A stretch of 64,000 nt of DNA from Streptomyces sp. NBC_01775 (lineage in GTDB: Bacteria > Actinomycetota > Actinomycetes > Streptomycetales > Streptomycetaceae), in the NCBI RefSeq assembly GCF_035917675.1, contig NZ_CP109104.1, positions 5,084,001 through 5,148,000 on the forward strand, written 5' to 3'. Shown here piece by piece: positions 1-8,501 of the stretch. The notes beneath the pieces are model-generated. The model made no database searches and was not told the DNA's origin. It was given only the letters and a program-made list of their open reading frames with translations. Position numbers and translations under genes: made by a program. The stretch's first letter is position 1. The number at the start of each line of letters is the position of its first letter.

Positions 1-2
1 CG

Positions 3-377
3 GGCCACGCCTCCGGCGAGCGCGGCGACGCGAAGACCCGCCGCAAGGACCGCCGCCCTTCGGCGTCGGAGACCCGGCCGGGCGAGCAGCGCGCCACCAG
101 CGGCCCGGAGACGACACCCAGCGCGGGCCAGACCCAGGGCCAGAACCAGCCGGGCGGGACGACCCCGGCCCAGCAGCAGTCCGCGCCCCCGCAGCAGCCG
201 CGGACCCCGCAGCAGCCGCGTGCCACGGTGGGCGGCAGCGCGGGCCCGCAGAACGGCTCCGCCAGGTCCTCGTCCTCCGCGACCGGCGGCGGCCCCTCCT
301 CCGGCGGTTCCTCGTCGGGTGGCGGGGGCGGCGGTGGCGGCGGTGGCGGCGGGGCCCTGGGGGGCCTGCTGGGCTGA
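3..377 (+). CDS. C-terminal part of a low-complexity protein (5' end outside window)
   Basis: An open frame enters from the left edge and stops at TGA 375-377. The visible 124 residues begin basic (Lys/Arg/Asp-rich). They then become Gln/Pro-rich with repeated QQP units and end in Ser/Gly-rich sequence with a run of about 12 glycines and a GLLG tail. No catalytic motif is visible. A strong hairpin follows the stop, which supports this as a real gene end. The function cannot be told from this disordered tail. Confidence 0.55.
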   Translation, partial: GHASGERGDAKTRRKDRRPSASETRPGEQRATSGPETTPSAGQTQGQNQPGGTTPAQQQSAPPQQPRTPQQPRATVGGSAGPQNGSARSSSSATGGGPSSGGSSSGGGGGGGGGGGGALGGLLG

Positions 378-390
378 GCGGCACGGGTGC

Positions 391-443
391 GACGGAGGGC
401 CGTCGGCCTCCTCCTGCGGGAGGGGAGCCGACGGCCCTCCGTC
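391..443. terminator. Bidirectional hairpin terminator between convergent genes
   Basis: A perfect 17-bp stem (391-407 with 427-443) closes a 19-nt loop. It lies between the + strand gene ending at 377 and the - strand gene ending at 538, so it can serve both. Confidence 0.75.
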
Positions 444-537
444 GTTGTATGCCTCTTGGCCGTGTATGGCTCCGGGCCGTTGTAGGCCTCCGGGCCGGGT
501 GGCCGGACAGGCTCAGGACCGCACGGTCGGGCAGGGA

Positions 538-1251
538 TCAGCCGTGACCGGCCAGTTCCTTCGCGGCCTCGGTGAGGTCCTTGGCGGTGTCGATGGCGCG
601 CCAGTAGGAGCCCTGCGGGAGGGGGAAGCCGGCGAGGCGGCGTTCGCGGGCGAGGCGGGGGAAGGTCGTCCGCTCGTGGTCGCCGCGCTCGGGCAGCAGC
701 CCGGTGAAACCGGTGGAGAAGACGTAGACGCCCGCGTTGATCAGGTACGGCGAGGGCGGTGCCTCGATGAAGTCGAGGACGTGGCCGAACTCGTCGGTCT
801 CCACGGCGCCCCACGGGATGCGCGGGCGGGCCAGCGCGAGGGTGGCGGTGGCGTCCCGTTCGGTGTGGAAGTCGGCCATGTCGCGCAGTGAGAAACGCGT
901 CCAGATGTCGCCGTTGGTCGCGTACCAGGGCTCGTCGGGCCGCGGCAGCGAGCGGGCCGCGAACTTGAGGCCGCCGCCACGGCCCAGTGGCTCGCGCTCG
1001 ATCACCGTCGTGACGTGGCAGGGCAGTTCGGACTGGTCGAGCCACTCCTGAAGCACCTCGGCGAGGTGCCCCGAGGAGACGACGACGTCCGTGACGCCCT
1101 CCGCCGCGAGCCAGGCCAGCTGATGACCGATGATCGGGACGCCCGTCCCGGGGATCTCCACCATCGGCTTGGGGCGGTCGTCGGTGTACGGCCTCAGCCG
1201 TGATCCCTGTCCACCGGCAAGGATCACGGCCTGGGTCGGGTGCTGGGTCAT
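538..1251 (-). CDS. Sugar-phosphate nucleotidyltransferase (NDP-sugar pyrophosphorylase family)
   Basis: This 237-residue cytosolic enzyme should join a sugar phosphate to an NTP to give an NDP-sugar and pyrophosphate. The N-terminus carries the family's nucleotide-binding signature (AVILAGGQGSRLRPYT, about residues 8-23) followed by the DRPKPM lysine motif. A typical NGD metal-binding segment lies near residue 113, and INAGVYVF near residue 170 matches the substrate-binding strand. There is no C-terminal left-handed beta-helix, so it is a single-domain form like RmlA-type or mannose-1-P enzymes. The sugar substrate cannot be read from the sequence. It is separated from the next - strand gene by a repeat-rich gap. 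Confidence 0.85.
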   Translation of the reverse strand: MTQHPTQAVILAGGQGSRLRPYTDDRPKPMVEIPGTGVPIIGHQLAWLAAEGVTDVVVSSGHLAEVLQEWLDQSELPCHVTTVIEREPLGRGGGLKFAARSLPRPDEPWYATNGDIWTRFSLRDMADFHTERDATATLALARPRIPWGAVETDEFGHVLDFIEAPPSPYLINAGVYVFSTGFTGLLPERGDHERTTFPRLARERRLAGFPLPQGSYWRAIDTAKDLTEAAKELAGHG

Positions 1252-1309
1252 GTGCCGCAGCTTATGCGCCCCTTGCGGGGCTGCGCTGCGGGTACGTTCG
1301 CGCTCCCGG

Positions 1310-1500
1310 CGCGTTTCCGGTGTTCCCGCGCGGGTGTTCCGCGCTGGCGTTTCGGCGTCGGCGTTCCGCGCTGGCGTTCGGCGTCGGCGTTCGGCGTCGG
1401 CGTTCCGGCGTCCCGCGCGGGCGTCCCGCGCGGGTGTTCCCTGTCGGCGTTCCGGCGTTCCGCGCTGGCGTTTCGGCGTTCCGTACCCGGTGGCGTGTGG
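1310..1500. repeat. Degenerate GC-rich short tandem repeat tract
   Basis: The gap between two - strand genes is filled with reiterated GGCGTT/CGGCGTC-type units. The 16-mer GTTCCGCGCTGGCGTT occurs exactly at 1336-1351, 1363-1378 and 1457-1472, with partial copies between. The long frames crossing it are translations of the repeat and not genes. Confidence 0.7.
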
Positions 1501-1544
1501 GGGCCGTACGCAGGCCGGTTTCCGAGGCTCAGCTCAGCCGCGCG

Positions 1545-1973
1545 TCAGCTCAGCTGCGCGACCCCGTGGGCGAAGGAGGTGTCGCACACGGGGCGCGAGA
1601 AGCGCTGCGCGCGCTGTGCGCCGTACTTGTGCACCGCAGCCTTGCCGAGGGCCCGTGCGAGGAAGACGCAGTGGCGGGCGAGCGAGGGCTTGCGGGCGAT
1701 CTCGCGCTGGAGGCTGGTGAGGGCGACGCCCGGGTCCTCCTCCTGGAGTTCGGCGACGAGGCGGTCGCGGAGCACCTCTTGCGGGGCGCGGGGACTCGCC
1801 TGCGTCGAGGCCCTCGCCGATGACGCCTTCTCCGCGGAGGCGGTGAGGACTTGGGAGTCGGCGGGCGTGGTGGCCCAGGGGACGCTGGTGACGGCGAGGG
1901 TCCCGGACAGGACGAGCACGACCGGGAGTACGAGGGCGAGGGATCGGCCGATTCGGCGGGCTGCGTGGTTCAC
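1545..1973 (-). CDS. Small exported or membrane-anchored protein of unknown function
   Basis: The protein has 142 residues. A basic N-terminus is followed by a hydrophobic stretch (about residues 11-32, LALVLPVVLVLSGTLAVTS), giving a Sec signal peptide or single membrane anchor. An Ala/Ser-rich linker leads to a compact domain of about 80 residues with two cysteines (near 102 and 129). No known catalytic motif is seen. Its 5' end faces the strong terminator downstream of msiK, so it is probably transcribed on its own. Confidence 0.7.
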   Translation of the reverse strand: MNHAARRIGRSLALVLPVVLVLSGTLAVTSVPWATTPADSQVLTASAEKASSARASTQASPRAPQEVLRDRLVAELQEEDPGVALTSLQREIARKPSLARHCVFLARALGKAAVHKYGAQRAQRFSRPVCDTSFAHGVAQLS

Positions 1974-2114
1974 GACCGTGATGGTAGCGAGCGGTAGTGA
2001 TTTGGCGACATTTTGTCACCACATCGAGCGACGGCGATTTTGCGCTGTTCGAGCATGGACGGAGAAATTGCGAGCGGAGGTGGGGGTGGAGGTGGGGGCA
2101 GGGCCCGGGTTCAC

Positions 2115-2164
2115 GGCATGGCAAAGGCCGTGACGGGGTTTCCCGTCACGGCCTTTGCCATGCC
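2115..2164. terminator. Terminator downstream of msiK
   Basis: A perfect inverted repeat of about 22 bp per arm (2115-2136 with 2143-2164) lies about 110 bp past the msiK stop in the direction of its transcription. The structure is symmetric and could act on both strands. Confidence 0.8.
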
Positions 2165-2277
2165 TGCTTGCCGCGTCCGCTTGCCGCGTCCGCTCGCTGT
2201 AACTGCTCTTGCTGTGACTGGGAGGTGGCGCGGCGGACTCGTCGGGACTCAGTCGCTCCGGTCCTCCGTCGGGACGC

Positions 2278-3411
<1,134 letters not shown>

Positions 3412-3579
3412 GTTCTTTTCTCCTTCACCGGCAGGTACGTGCCGGACGATCCGTTGTAAAGGGAGGTGTAGTCCACTGCGTGAACCTGCGGTGACGCTAA
3501 CCTCCCCACCCCCCGTTTGTCAGTAGTCCGGCCCAACCGGAACGATGTCCCCAGGTACACTGCACGAGCGCCAGCACTC

Positions 3580-3653
3580 GCCGCCTTAGCTCAGCTGGTT
3601 AGAGCATCTGTCTTGTAAACAGAAGGTCGTCGGTTCGAATCCGACAGGCGGCT
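3580..3653 (+). tRNA. tRNA-Thr (anticodon TGT), integration target
   Basis: The 74-nt cloverleaf reads directly. The acceptor arm GCCGCCT/AGGCGGC has discriminator T, the D stem is GCTC/GAGC, and the anticodon stem TCTGT/ACAGA encloses loop CTTGTAA (anticodon TGT). The T arm is GTCGG/CCGAC around TTCGAAT. CCA is not encoded. The 3' half, from the anticodon loop on, lies within the 46-bp att core, so insertion of the element rebuilds an intact tRNA. Confidence 0.97.
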
Positions 3654-3657
3654 CCGC
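3612..3657. other. Attachment site copy 1 (attL of the large element, inside tRNA-Thr)
   Basis: The 46-bp core runs from the anticodon loop through the tRNA 3' end. It is identical to 41209-41254 and differs at one base from 44716-44761. The sequence diverges immediately on both sides, which defines the core limits. Confidence 0.95.
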
Positions 3658-3684
3658 CACCACCCACCGGGTGACCAGCACGAA

Positions 3685-3719
3685 GAAGCCCCAGCCGAGA
3701 TCAATCCGGCTGGGGCTTC
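3685..3719. terminator. Terminator between tRNA-Thr and the convergent integrase
   Basis: A 13-bp perfect stem (3685-3697 with 3707-3719) and a 9-nt loop lie between the tRNA 3' end and the 3' end of the - strand integrase gene. It probably stops both transcripts. Confidence 0.75.
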
Positions 3720-3737
3720 GCTGCGTTCAGAGGGCCG

Positions 3738-3758
3738 TGCGTGAGCGATGCGTGAGCG
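3738..3758. other. Candidate integrase arm-type sites, left end
   Basis: TGCGTGAGCG occurs twice (3738-3747 and 3749-3758) with an 11-bp period, between attL and the integrase gene. The identical pair recurs just inside the right att site (41062-41082). Paired short direct repeats flanking a core are what tyrosine integrase N-terminal domains bind; the role here is inferred. Confidence 0.6.
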
Positions 3759-3771
3759 GACGTGCAAACGA

Positions 3772-5331
3772 TCACTCCTCGCGGTCCTCCTTCTTGCCAT
3801 CGGCTGGCGCCTCGTCCGGGGCCTTACGCGCCCGGGGCACCACGGCCGCCGCACGGTTCGCGATGTCCCTGTCCACCTCCGGCAGCAGCGAGGTGTAGGT
3901 GTCGGACGCCAGCTTGATCGTGGAGTGCCGCAACGTCTCCTTGATGGCGTGCAGATCCCCGCCGCCCGCGTGAATGAGGGTCGCCGCCACGTGTCGCAGA
4001 TCCCGCAGGTTGATCGGAGGCAGGCCGGCCTCCTCGGACAGCGCGATGAAGATGTCCGTTACCTCGTCGGGGTGCAGCCATTCACCGGTCTCCGTGGTGA
4101 AGACCTTTCCCGTCTCCACCCACTTGTCCCCGGCCTTCTTCTCCGCGGCCTGGCGGGCGCGGTGTGCGCGCAGCACCTCCACGGTGACATCGTCGAGGGC
4201 TATGACGGCCGCCGACCCGTCCGTCTTCAGGTCCGTCTCCACCGGCGTCCACCCGTCCAGCACGATCTCCGTGGACACGGTCATGAGGCCCTTGTCCAGG
4301 TCCATGTCCGTCCACGCCTGGCCGACGCCCTCACCGCGGCGCAGCCCCCGGAAGGCGATCAGGTGGTAGTAGGCGTACAGGCGATGCCCCTCGGCCTGAT
4401 CGAGGAAGCGGCCGATCTGCGGCGGCGTCCACACCATGACGGGGGAGGGCTTGAGCCCCGTCTCGCGCCAGCGCGCGATGTGCTCGTCCGTCCACAGCAC
4501 CGGCTTCGGGCGGCTGCCCCCGGAGAGTTCCACGTACTGCGCGGCGTTGAACGTCAGCCCCGTCTCGGTCTGCCGGGCGATCGCCGCGTTCAGCGCGGCG
4601 CGCAGACAGGCCCGTATCCGCTGCTGCGTAGCGGCACCGGCGGGCTTGCGGTACGGGGGCATGGCCGCGAGCTTGCGCCGCTCCTCGATCAGGCGCTCCC
4701 GCTCCCGCCCCGGCGGCCGGGACCGTCGGCCCCACCGGGCACGGGCCTCCTGCTCGCGCCGCGCCTGGTTCTCCGCGACGATCGTTTCGTTCCGCTCGTT
4801 GATCGCGGCGAAGAAGTCGTCGAGGTGGCCGACGTTCAGCCGGTCCAGGCGCAGGTGCCCGAGGCCCGGCTTCAGGTGGACGCGGACGATGGATTCGTAG
4901 CCGGTGATGGTCTTCTTCTTCGTCCGCTTGCTGGCCAGCCACGTGTCCAGCCACTCGCCCACCGTCAGCCGGGAGGACAGTGACACCCCGAGGTTCAGGC
5001 GCCGGCGGGTCTCCGCGACCTCCGGCAGCGGGGCCCGCGGGTCTTTGCTGATCTCTTCGAGCAGGTCACCCAGGGAGATTTGCGCTTCGCTGTCGTTGTG
5101 GTCGGGCAGGTCGAGGAGCGCACGGACCCGGTCGAGCGCGGCCGTGGCGTCCTTCGCCGTCTCGTACCCGGACCGTGAGAACGACCGGCGCGTACCGTCC
5201 CCCCGCGCGGGCAACTCCTGCCGCACCGCGTACACCCCGTGCCGACGGCTGGACAGCTTCGGGCAACCACTGCCCAGCGCCTTGCCATCCTCGCCGCGGC
5301 AGTAGCACCGCCGGTACGTCGAACCCTTCAC
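3772..5331 (-). CDS. int: Tyrosine-family site-specific integrase of the large element
   Basis: This 519-residue recombinase should catalyse integration and excision at the tRNA-Thr core. A Cys-rich N-terminus (Cys 9, 11, 23) precedes a SAM-like core-binding domain (about 120-270), which contains a charged helical insertion at 180-230. The catalytic domain shows Arg331 (GLRRGE), RDLRH at 443-447, His469 (LRHST) and nucleophile Tyr479 (SDTYTSL). The usual first His of HxxR is Arg, a common variant in actinophage integrases. The GTG start shares its G with the TAG stop of the upstream gene, implying translational coupling. It is about 120 bp from attL. Confidence 0.95.
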   Translation of the reverse strand: MKGSTYRRCYCRGEDGKALGSGCPKLSSRRHGVYAVRQELPARGDGTRRSFSRSGYETAKDATAALDRVRALLDLPDHNDSEAQISLGDLLEEISKDPRAPLPEVAETRRRLNLGVSLSSRLTVGEWLDTWLASKRTKKKTITGYESIVRVHLKPGLGHLRLDRLNVGHLDDFFAAINERNETIVAENQARREQEARARWGRRSRPPGRERERLIEERRKLAAMPPYRKPAGAATQQRIRACLRAALNAAIARQTETGLTFNAAQYVELSGGSRPKPVLWTDEHIARWRETGLKPSPVMVWTPPQIGRFLDQAEGHRLYAYYHLIAFRGLRRGEGVGQAWTDMDLDKGLMTVSTEIVLDGWTPVETDLKTDGSAAVIALDDVTVEVLRAHRARQAAEKKAGDKWVETGKVFTTETGEWLHPDEVTDIFIALSEEAGLPPINLRDLRHVAATLIHAGGGDLHAIKETLRHSTIKLASDTYTSLLPEVDRDIANRAAAVVPRARKAPDEAPADGKKEDREE

Positions 5332-6284
5332 TACTTCTCCGGGTGATCGTTGCGCCCTGGAAGCTGCCCTCCAAGGCTTTCGAGTTCCGCCCTGTACTCA
5401 TCAAGTTGCGCCTGCATCCGCTTCTTTTCCAGAGGATCTGTCTCGATTTCGATCGAGTGCTGGAGGTAGCTGTCATGCAGCCACCACTCCAGCTCAAGGC
5501 GCCTCGCGGCGTGGGGCTCCTCCGGTACCTCGTGCAGATTTGCCGGTGGAAGCTTCTTCTTCTTGCGGGCTGACCCGACCCAGCGGGCAGCCGTGGAGTG
5601 TGGGACACGGAAGTGGTTTGCCACTTCCCTAGTAGGTGGCACCCCCTCATTTTCAGCCATGCGGTAAGTGTTTGCCACTTCCTGGAGGAATTCATCCGTG
5701 ATGCGGTGACGCTTCTTCCGGGGCGCTGGGTACGTAGCTGGGTACTCCCGTGCCTCCGCGTATGCCTCTGAGGCATGCGTCTCAAGTTTGTCGAGCCACT
5801 CCATCGCTGCCTTCGGCTGGTAGTCGTATGGCGTCCTGGTCTTTGGTGACGGGTACGACCAGCCTTTCGCCGCCGGGTCGCTATCCGGTCGGCGCCCGTC
5901 CTCCATGAACTGGAACAGGTACTGCGCCATGCAGGCCATGCCCAGTCGCTTCCACTTGCTGGGCGGAACCACCTTCCGCACTCTCTCGAAGACCTCGGGC
6001 AGGTCATAGAAGACCGAGGTTGCGTGGGCCTGCTCGACCACGCCCTCGTAGACCTGAAAGTCCAAGAACAGCACGGTCGGCCCAGGATCAACCCAGCTGT
6101 CGCCGTGACGGTTCTCGTGCCAGGCGTCTTCGGTCCCGATCACCAGATGGAAGAACTCCGGCAACAGGACGGGCTCTACTCGGATCAACTTTGGGAGCTC
6201 CGGGATCTGGTCCTTGGCGAACCAGGGGTAGGCGGCGAACCGCCAGCCGGGTGGGGGGGTCAGGAGGTCGTCCATGTCTTTCAT
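5331..6284 (-). CDS. HTH protein coupled to the integrase, function unknown
   Basis: This 317-residue soluble protein lies directly upstream of the integrase and overlaps it by one base. A helix-turn-helix-like segment at about residues 196-245 (EVANHFRVPHSTAARWVGSA) is followed by a Lys run. A C-terminal coiled-coil-like helix rich in Glu/Arg extends from about 260. The N-terminal 180 residues are Trp/Tyr-rich with no motif I recognise. Its position suggests DNA binding linked to integration control or directionality; that is inference. The HTH-coding stretch itself contains two TTTGCCACTT palindromic motifs. Confidence 0.7.
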   Translation of the reverse strand: MKDMDDLLTPPPGWRFAAYPWFAKDQIPELPKLIRVEPVLLPEFFHLVIGTEDAWHENRHGDSWVDPGPTVLFLDFQVYEGVVEQAHATSVFYDLPEVFERVRKVVPPSKWKRLGMACMAQYLFQFMEDGRRPDSDPAAKGWSYPSPKTRTPYDYQPKAAMEWLDKLETHASEAYAEAREYPATYPAPRKKRHRITDEFLQEVANTYRMAENEGVPPTREVANHFRVPHSTAARWVGSARKKKKLPPANLHEVPEEPHAARRLELEWWLHDSYLQHSIEIETDPLEKKRMQAQLDEYRAELESLGGQLPGRNDHPEK

Positions 6285-6371
6285 CTTGCCCGCTTCGGCA
6301 AGGGTCCGGCAAGAGTGCGGACGGTAATCGGCTAGTCACTTCCACCCCTCGACTTCCCAAGTGGCAAAGTA

Positions 6372-6647
6372 ATGGCTAGGGTGCTGAGTATGGCACAAGG
6401 ATCCCTTCTGCTCCTCGTAGACGTGCGCGCCGCCCTGAACAGCGGGGAAGCGCGGCGCCTTCGGGAAGCCGCGAATCTCTCCATCGGGGAGGTTGCAAAG
6501 GCGTGTGATGTCGATCAGTCCACCGTTTGGCGGTGGGAACGCGGTACTCGAACCCCTCGGGGCGAGCCTGCTGTGGCTTACGCGCGCTTCATCCAGTCCC
6601 TGCGTAGGCGCTCAGGCGCCGCTGCTGAGTCTCGGGAACCGGCGTGA
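6372..6647 (+). CDS. Small XRE-family HTH regulator
   Basis: The protein has at most 91 residues. An HTH of the Cro/C1 type spans about residues 28-65 (LREAANLSIGEVAKACDVDQ, then a W-R-W-E recognition helix). It is divergent from the integrase operon across an 87-bp gap holding a TTTGCCACTT motif on the reverse strand (6359-6368), and is a good candidate for the decision regulator. ATG 6390 is an alternative start. The TGA overlaps the GTG of the next gene. Confidence 0.75.
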   Translation: MARVLSMAQGSLLLLVDVRAALNSGEARRLREAANLSIGEVAKACDVDQSTVWRWERGTRTPRGEPAVAYARFIQSLRRRSGAAAESREPA

Positions 6648-6967
6648 CTGCCCCCGCTCTCCCCATCGCCGAGATCCTCAGCTTCCCGGCCGTGGTGCCC
6701 CTGTGGCCCCACGTCGGAAGGTCGCTGGGCCTCTCTGCGTCCACCGTCTATCAGCTGGCAGCCGAGGACCGTCTGCCCTTCGAGGTCGTCACGCTCGGCC
6801 GCCGCAAGGTGTGCCGTGCCGTCGACATCCACCGCTTCCTCCATCTCATCCCCGACGAGAAAGGGGCCGCCGCCGAGGTCGAGTCGGCGACGTCCGCAGA
6901 GGAAAACGACGACGCCCCGGGGGTCGAGCCCGGGGCGCCTGTCAAGCGAAACCACTCCACCAGCTAG
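6644..6967 (+). CDS. Excisionase-like winged HTH protein
   Basis: The protein has 107 residues. The region at about 22-68 resembles the MerR/Xis-type helix-turn-helix that chooses DNA through a short recognition helix (LGLSASTVYQLAAEDRLPF) followed by a beta wing (VVTLGRRKVCRAVDIHRFL). The tail is acidic and disordered. The GTG start overlaps the previous stop (GTGA). Adjacent to the regulator and divergent from int, it could be the recombination directionality factor, but a transcription factor is equally possible. Confidence 0.6.
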   Translation: MTAPALPIAEILSFPAVVPLWPHVGRSLGLSASTVYQLAAEDRLPFEVVTLGRRKVCRAVDIHRFLHLIPDEKGAAAEVESATSAEENDDAPGVEPGAPVKRNHSTS

Positions 6968-6986
6968 GTCAGAGATCGGAAACGCC

Positions 6987-7394
6987 ATGACCACCGTAGC
7001 AACACCTTCCGAGGCGACAATGACGTCGCCGTCCCAGACCGAACAGCGCCCTACCGCTGACCTTCCGATCGCCTACAGCCTCGTCGGCACCGCTGCCCCC
7101 TGCTCGGCCCACGACTGGTGCGGCGAGACCGGTCCCCACGCCGCTCACCTCAGCACCCCCCTCGCTCTGCCCTCGCCCAAGCCTCACCCGTACTTCGGGG
7201 AGTGCGCCGCAGACGCTTACATCGCAGACGTGGACGGCGACGGCGACCTGTCCCTCGCGCTCGACGTCGGCGGCGTCATCGACGTGACCCCCGACGAGAT
7301 GCGCGCCTGGACCGCCAAGGCCCGCGCCTGGCTCAACCAGCTTGACGCCCTCGCCACCCAGTTCGAGACCGTCACCACCGGGACGCAGGCATGA
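6987..7394 (+). CDS. Hypothetical element protein with Cys/His cluster
   Basis: The protein has 135 residues, starting at ATG 6987. A Cys/His-containing segment (about 38-50, SAHDWCGETGPHAAH) is followed by an acidic beta-rich part and a C-terminal helix (about 100-130, TPDEMRAWTAKARAWLNQL). Its composition resembles the uncharacterised small proteins common in Streptomyces plasmids and AICEs. The next gene overlaps its stop (ATGA), so it belongs to a run of coupled genes from here to 8423. Confidence 0.6.
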   Translation: MTTVATPSEATMTSPSQTEQRPTADLPIAYSLVGTAAPCSAHDWCGETGPHAAHLSTPLALPSPKPHPYFGECAADAYIADVDGDGDLSLALDVGGVIDVTPDEMRAWTAKARAWLNQLDALATQFETVTTGTQA

Positions 7395-7873
7395 CCGCCC
7401 TCGCGGCGCCCGCCGCCCCCGCCCGACTCACCCCCGTCGGTGCCCGCACGTGGACGATGACCCTCACAGACGGCAGCACCGCCACTGGCCCCGCCTACTC
7501 CTGGTGCGAGGAATGCCGCACCAGCAGCCACGACGAGACCGACCTCACCCCCCGCCAGCTCGGCGTGCGACTCGCCGACCTGACCCACAACGCCGTGTTC
7601 CCCGGCTTCAAGGTCACCGTCTTCGAGGACTGCCACGGCACGTACACGACCGAGCTGCTGTGCGGCCGAATTCACAGCACCCCCCACCCCGAGGACGACC
7701 GGGGCCAAGCGCCGCTCGTCGATCTCCAGGTCACCGAGACCACATGGATCGAGAACCTCGGCCCCGCCGAGCTGGCCGACGTCGCCGCCAAGCTCCGCGC
7801 CCAGGCCGACCGCCTCGACCAGGCCCACGCCCGGCTCGTCGCCGCCCGCACCGAGTGGGAGGCGCAGCTGTGA
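7391..7873 (+). CDS. Hypothetical protein, paralogue-like neighbour
   Basis: The protein has 160 residues, with ATG overlapping the upstream stop. A WCEECRTSSHDE segment (about 38-49) and later Cys residues near 81 and 92 give a possible metal site. A helical C-terminus (GPAELADVAAKLRAQADRLD) echoes the C-terminal helix of the preceding gene product, suggesting the two share a domain plan. The function is unknown. Confidence 0.6.
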   Translation: MTALAAPAAPARLTPVGARTWTMTLTDGSTATGPAYSWCEECRTSSHDETDLTPRQLGVRLADLTHNAVFPGFKVTVFEDCHGTYTTELLCGRIHSTPHPEDDRGQAPLVDLQVTETTWIENLGPAELADVAAKLRAQADRLDQAHARLVAARTEWEAQL

Positions 7874-8184
7874 CCCGTACCCCGCAGGAGACGTTCCTCT
7901 CCGACCAGAGCCACGCCGCCGCACGCGACCTCGCCACCGCCGGAACCCCGGTCATCGTTCTCGACCCCGCGACCGGCGGACAGTGCACCTGGTGCGAGTG
8001 CGACGTCACCATCGGCCACGTCGAGGGACGGTGCGCCACCCCGTGCCAGGGCACGGCCGACCTCGTCATGTGCATCTACCGCGCAGGCGGCCACGTCCGA
8101 ACCGACATCGCGCTGTGCTCCGCCTGCCACCCCGACGCCATGACGTTCGTGAAGGCCGTCTTCCAGGCAGGAGGCTTCCGGTGA
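7870..8184 (+). CDS. Hypothetical Cys-rich (zinc-ribbon-like) protein
   Basis: The protein has 104 residues from a GTG overlapping the previous stop. Four cysteine groups (CTWCEC near 38-43, CATPC near 54-58, one near 68, CSAC near 84-87) look like a double zinc site. No catalytic motif is seen. It is coupled to both neighbours by 4-bp overlaps. Confidence 0.6.
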   Translation: MTRTPQETFLSDQSHAAARDLATAGTPVIVLDPATGGQCTWCECDVTIGHVEGRCATPCQGTADLVMCIYRAGGHVRTDIALCSACHPDAMTFVKAVFQAGGFR

Positions 8185-8423
8185 CGGCCCGTCGTCCGGG
8201 CGAGTGGCCCGTCACCCCGCTGGACATCCGCGAGCCCGAGCCGCAGCACGAGCGTGCCACGGCCGAGCCCGCACGGGTGGCCATCGTCCTCGGCTCCGTC
8301 CGCGCACACCTGGAGACCGAGCCGACCGACAACTGCGTGCGCGCCGCCGCCCGACGCTGGGCCGCTGCCATCACCGCCGAGGCCGAGGCCGTCATCACGG
8401 CCAGACAGCAGGCCCCCGGCTGA
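8181..8423 (+). CDS. Hypothetical short helical protein
   Basis: The protein has 80 residues from a GTG overlapping the previous stop. A Pro/Glu-rich N-terminus leads to an Ala-rich helix. It is the last gene of the coupled run and a hairpin follows. The function is unknown. Confidence 0.55.
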   Translation: MTARRPGEWPVTPLDIREPEPQHERATAEPARVAIVLGSVRAHLETEPTDNCVRAAARRWAAAITAEAEAVITARQQAPG

Positions 8424-8430
8424 CGGGACC

Positions 8431-8460
8431 GCAGGGGTCCTCACCCGTGAGGACCCCTGC
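8431..8460 (+). terminator. Hairpin terminator before the replication genes
   Basis: A perfect 13-bp stem (GCAGGGGTCCTCA and its complement) with a 4-nt loop starts 7 bp after the stop at 8423. It separates the small-gene run from the prim-pol gene. Confidence 0.7.
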
Positions 8461-8501
8461 TCTTCGCCATCTCCGTCACGCCCAGCGAGAAGAGCACAAT
8501 C

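Noticed and set aside
3748-4983. 411-residue + strand frame opposite the integrase
   Set aside because: Pure antisense of the integrase gene, whose catalytic residues are clear on the - strand.
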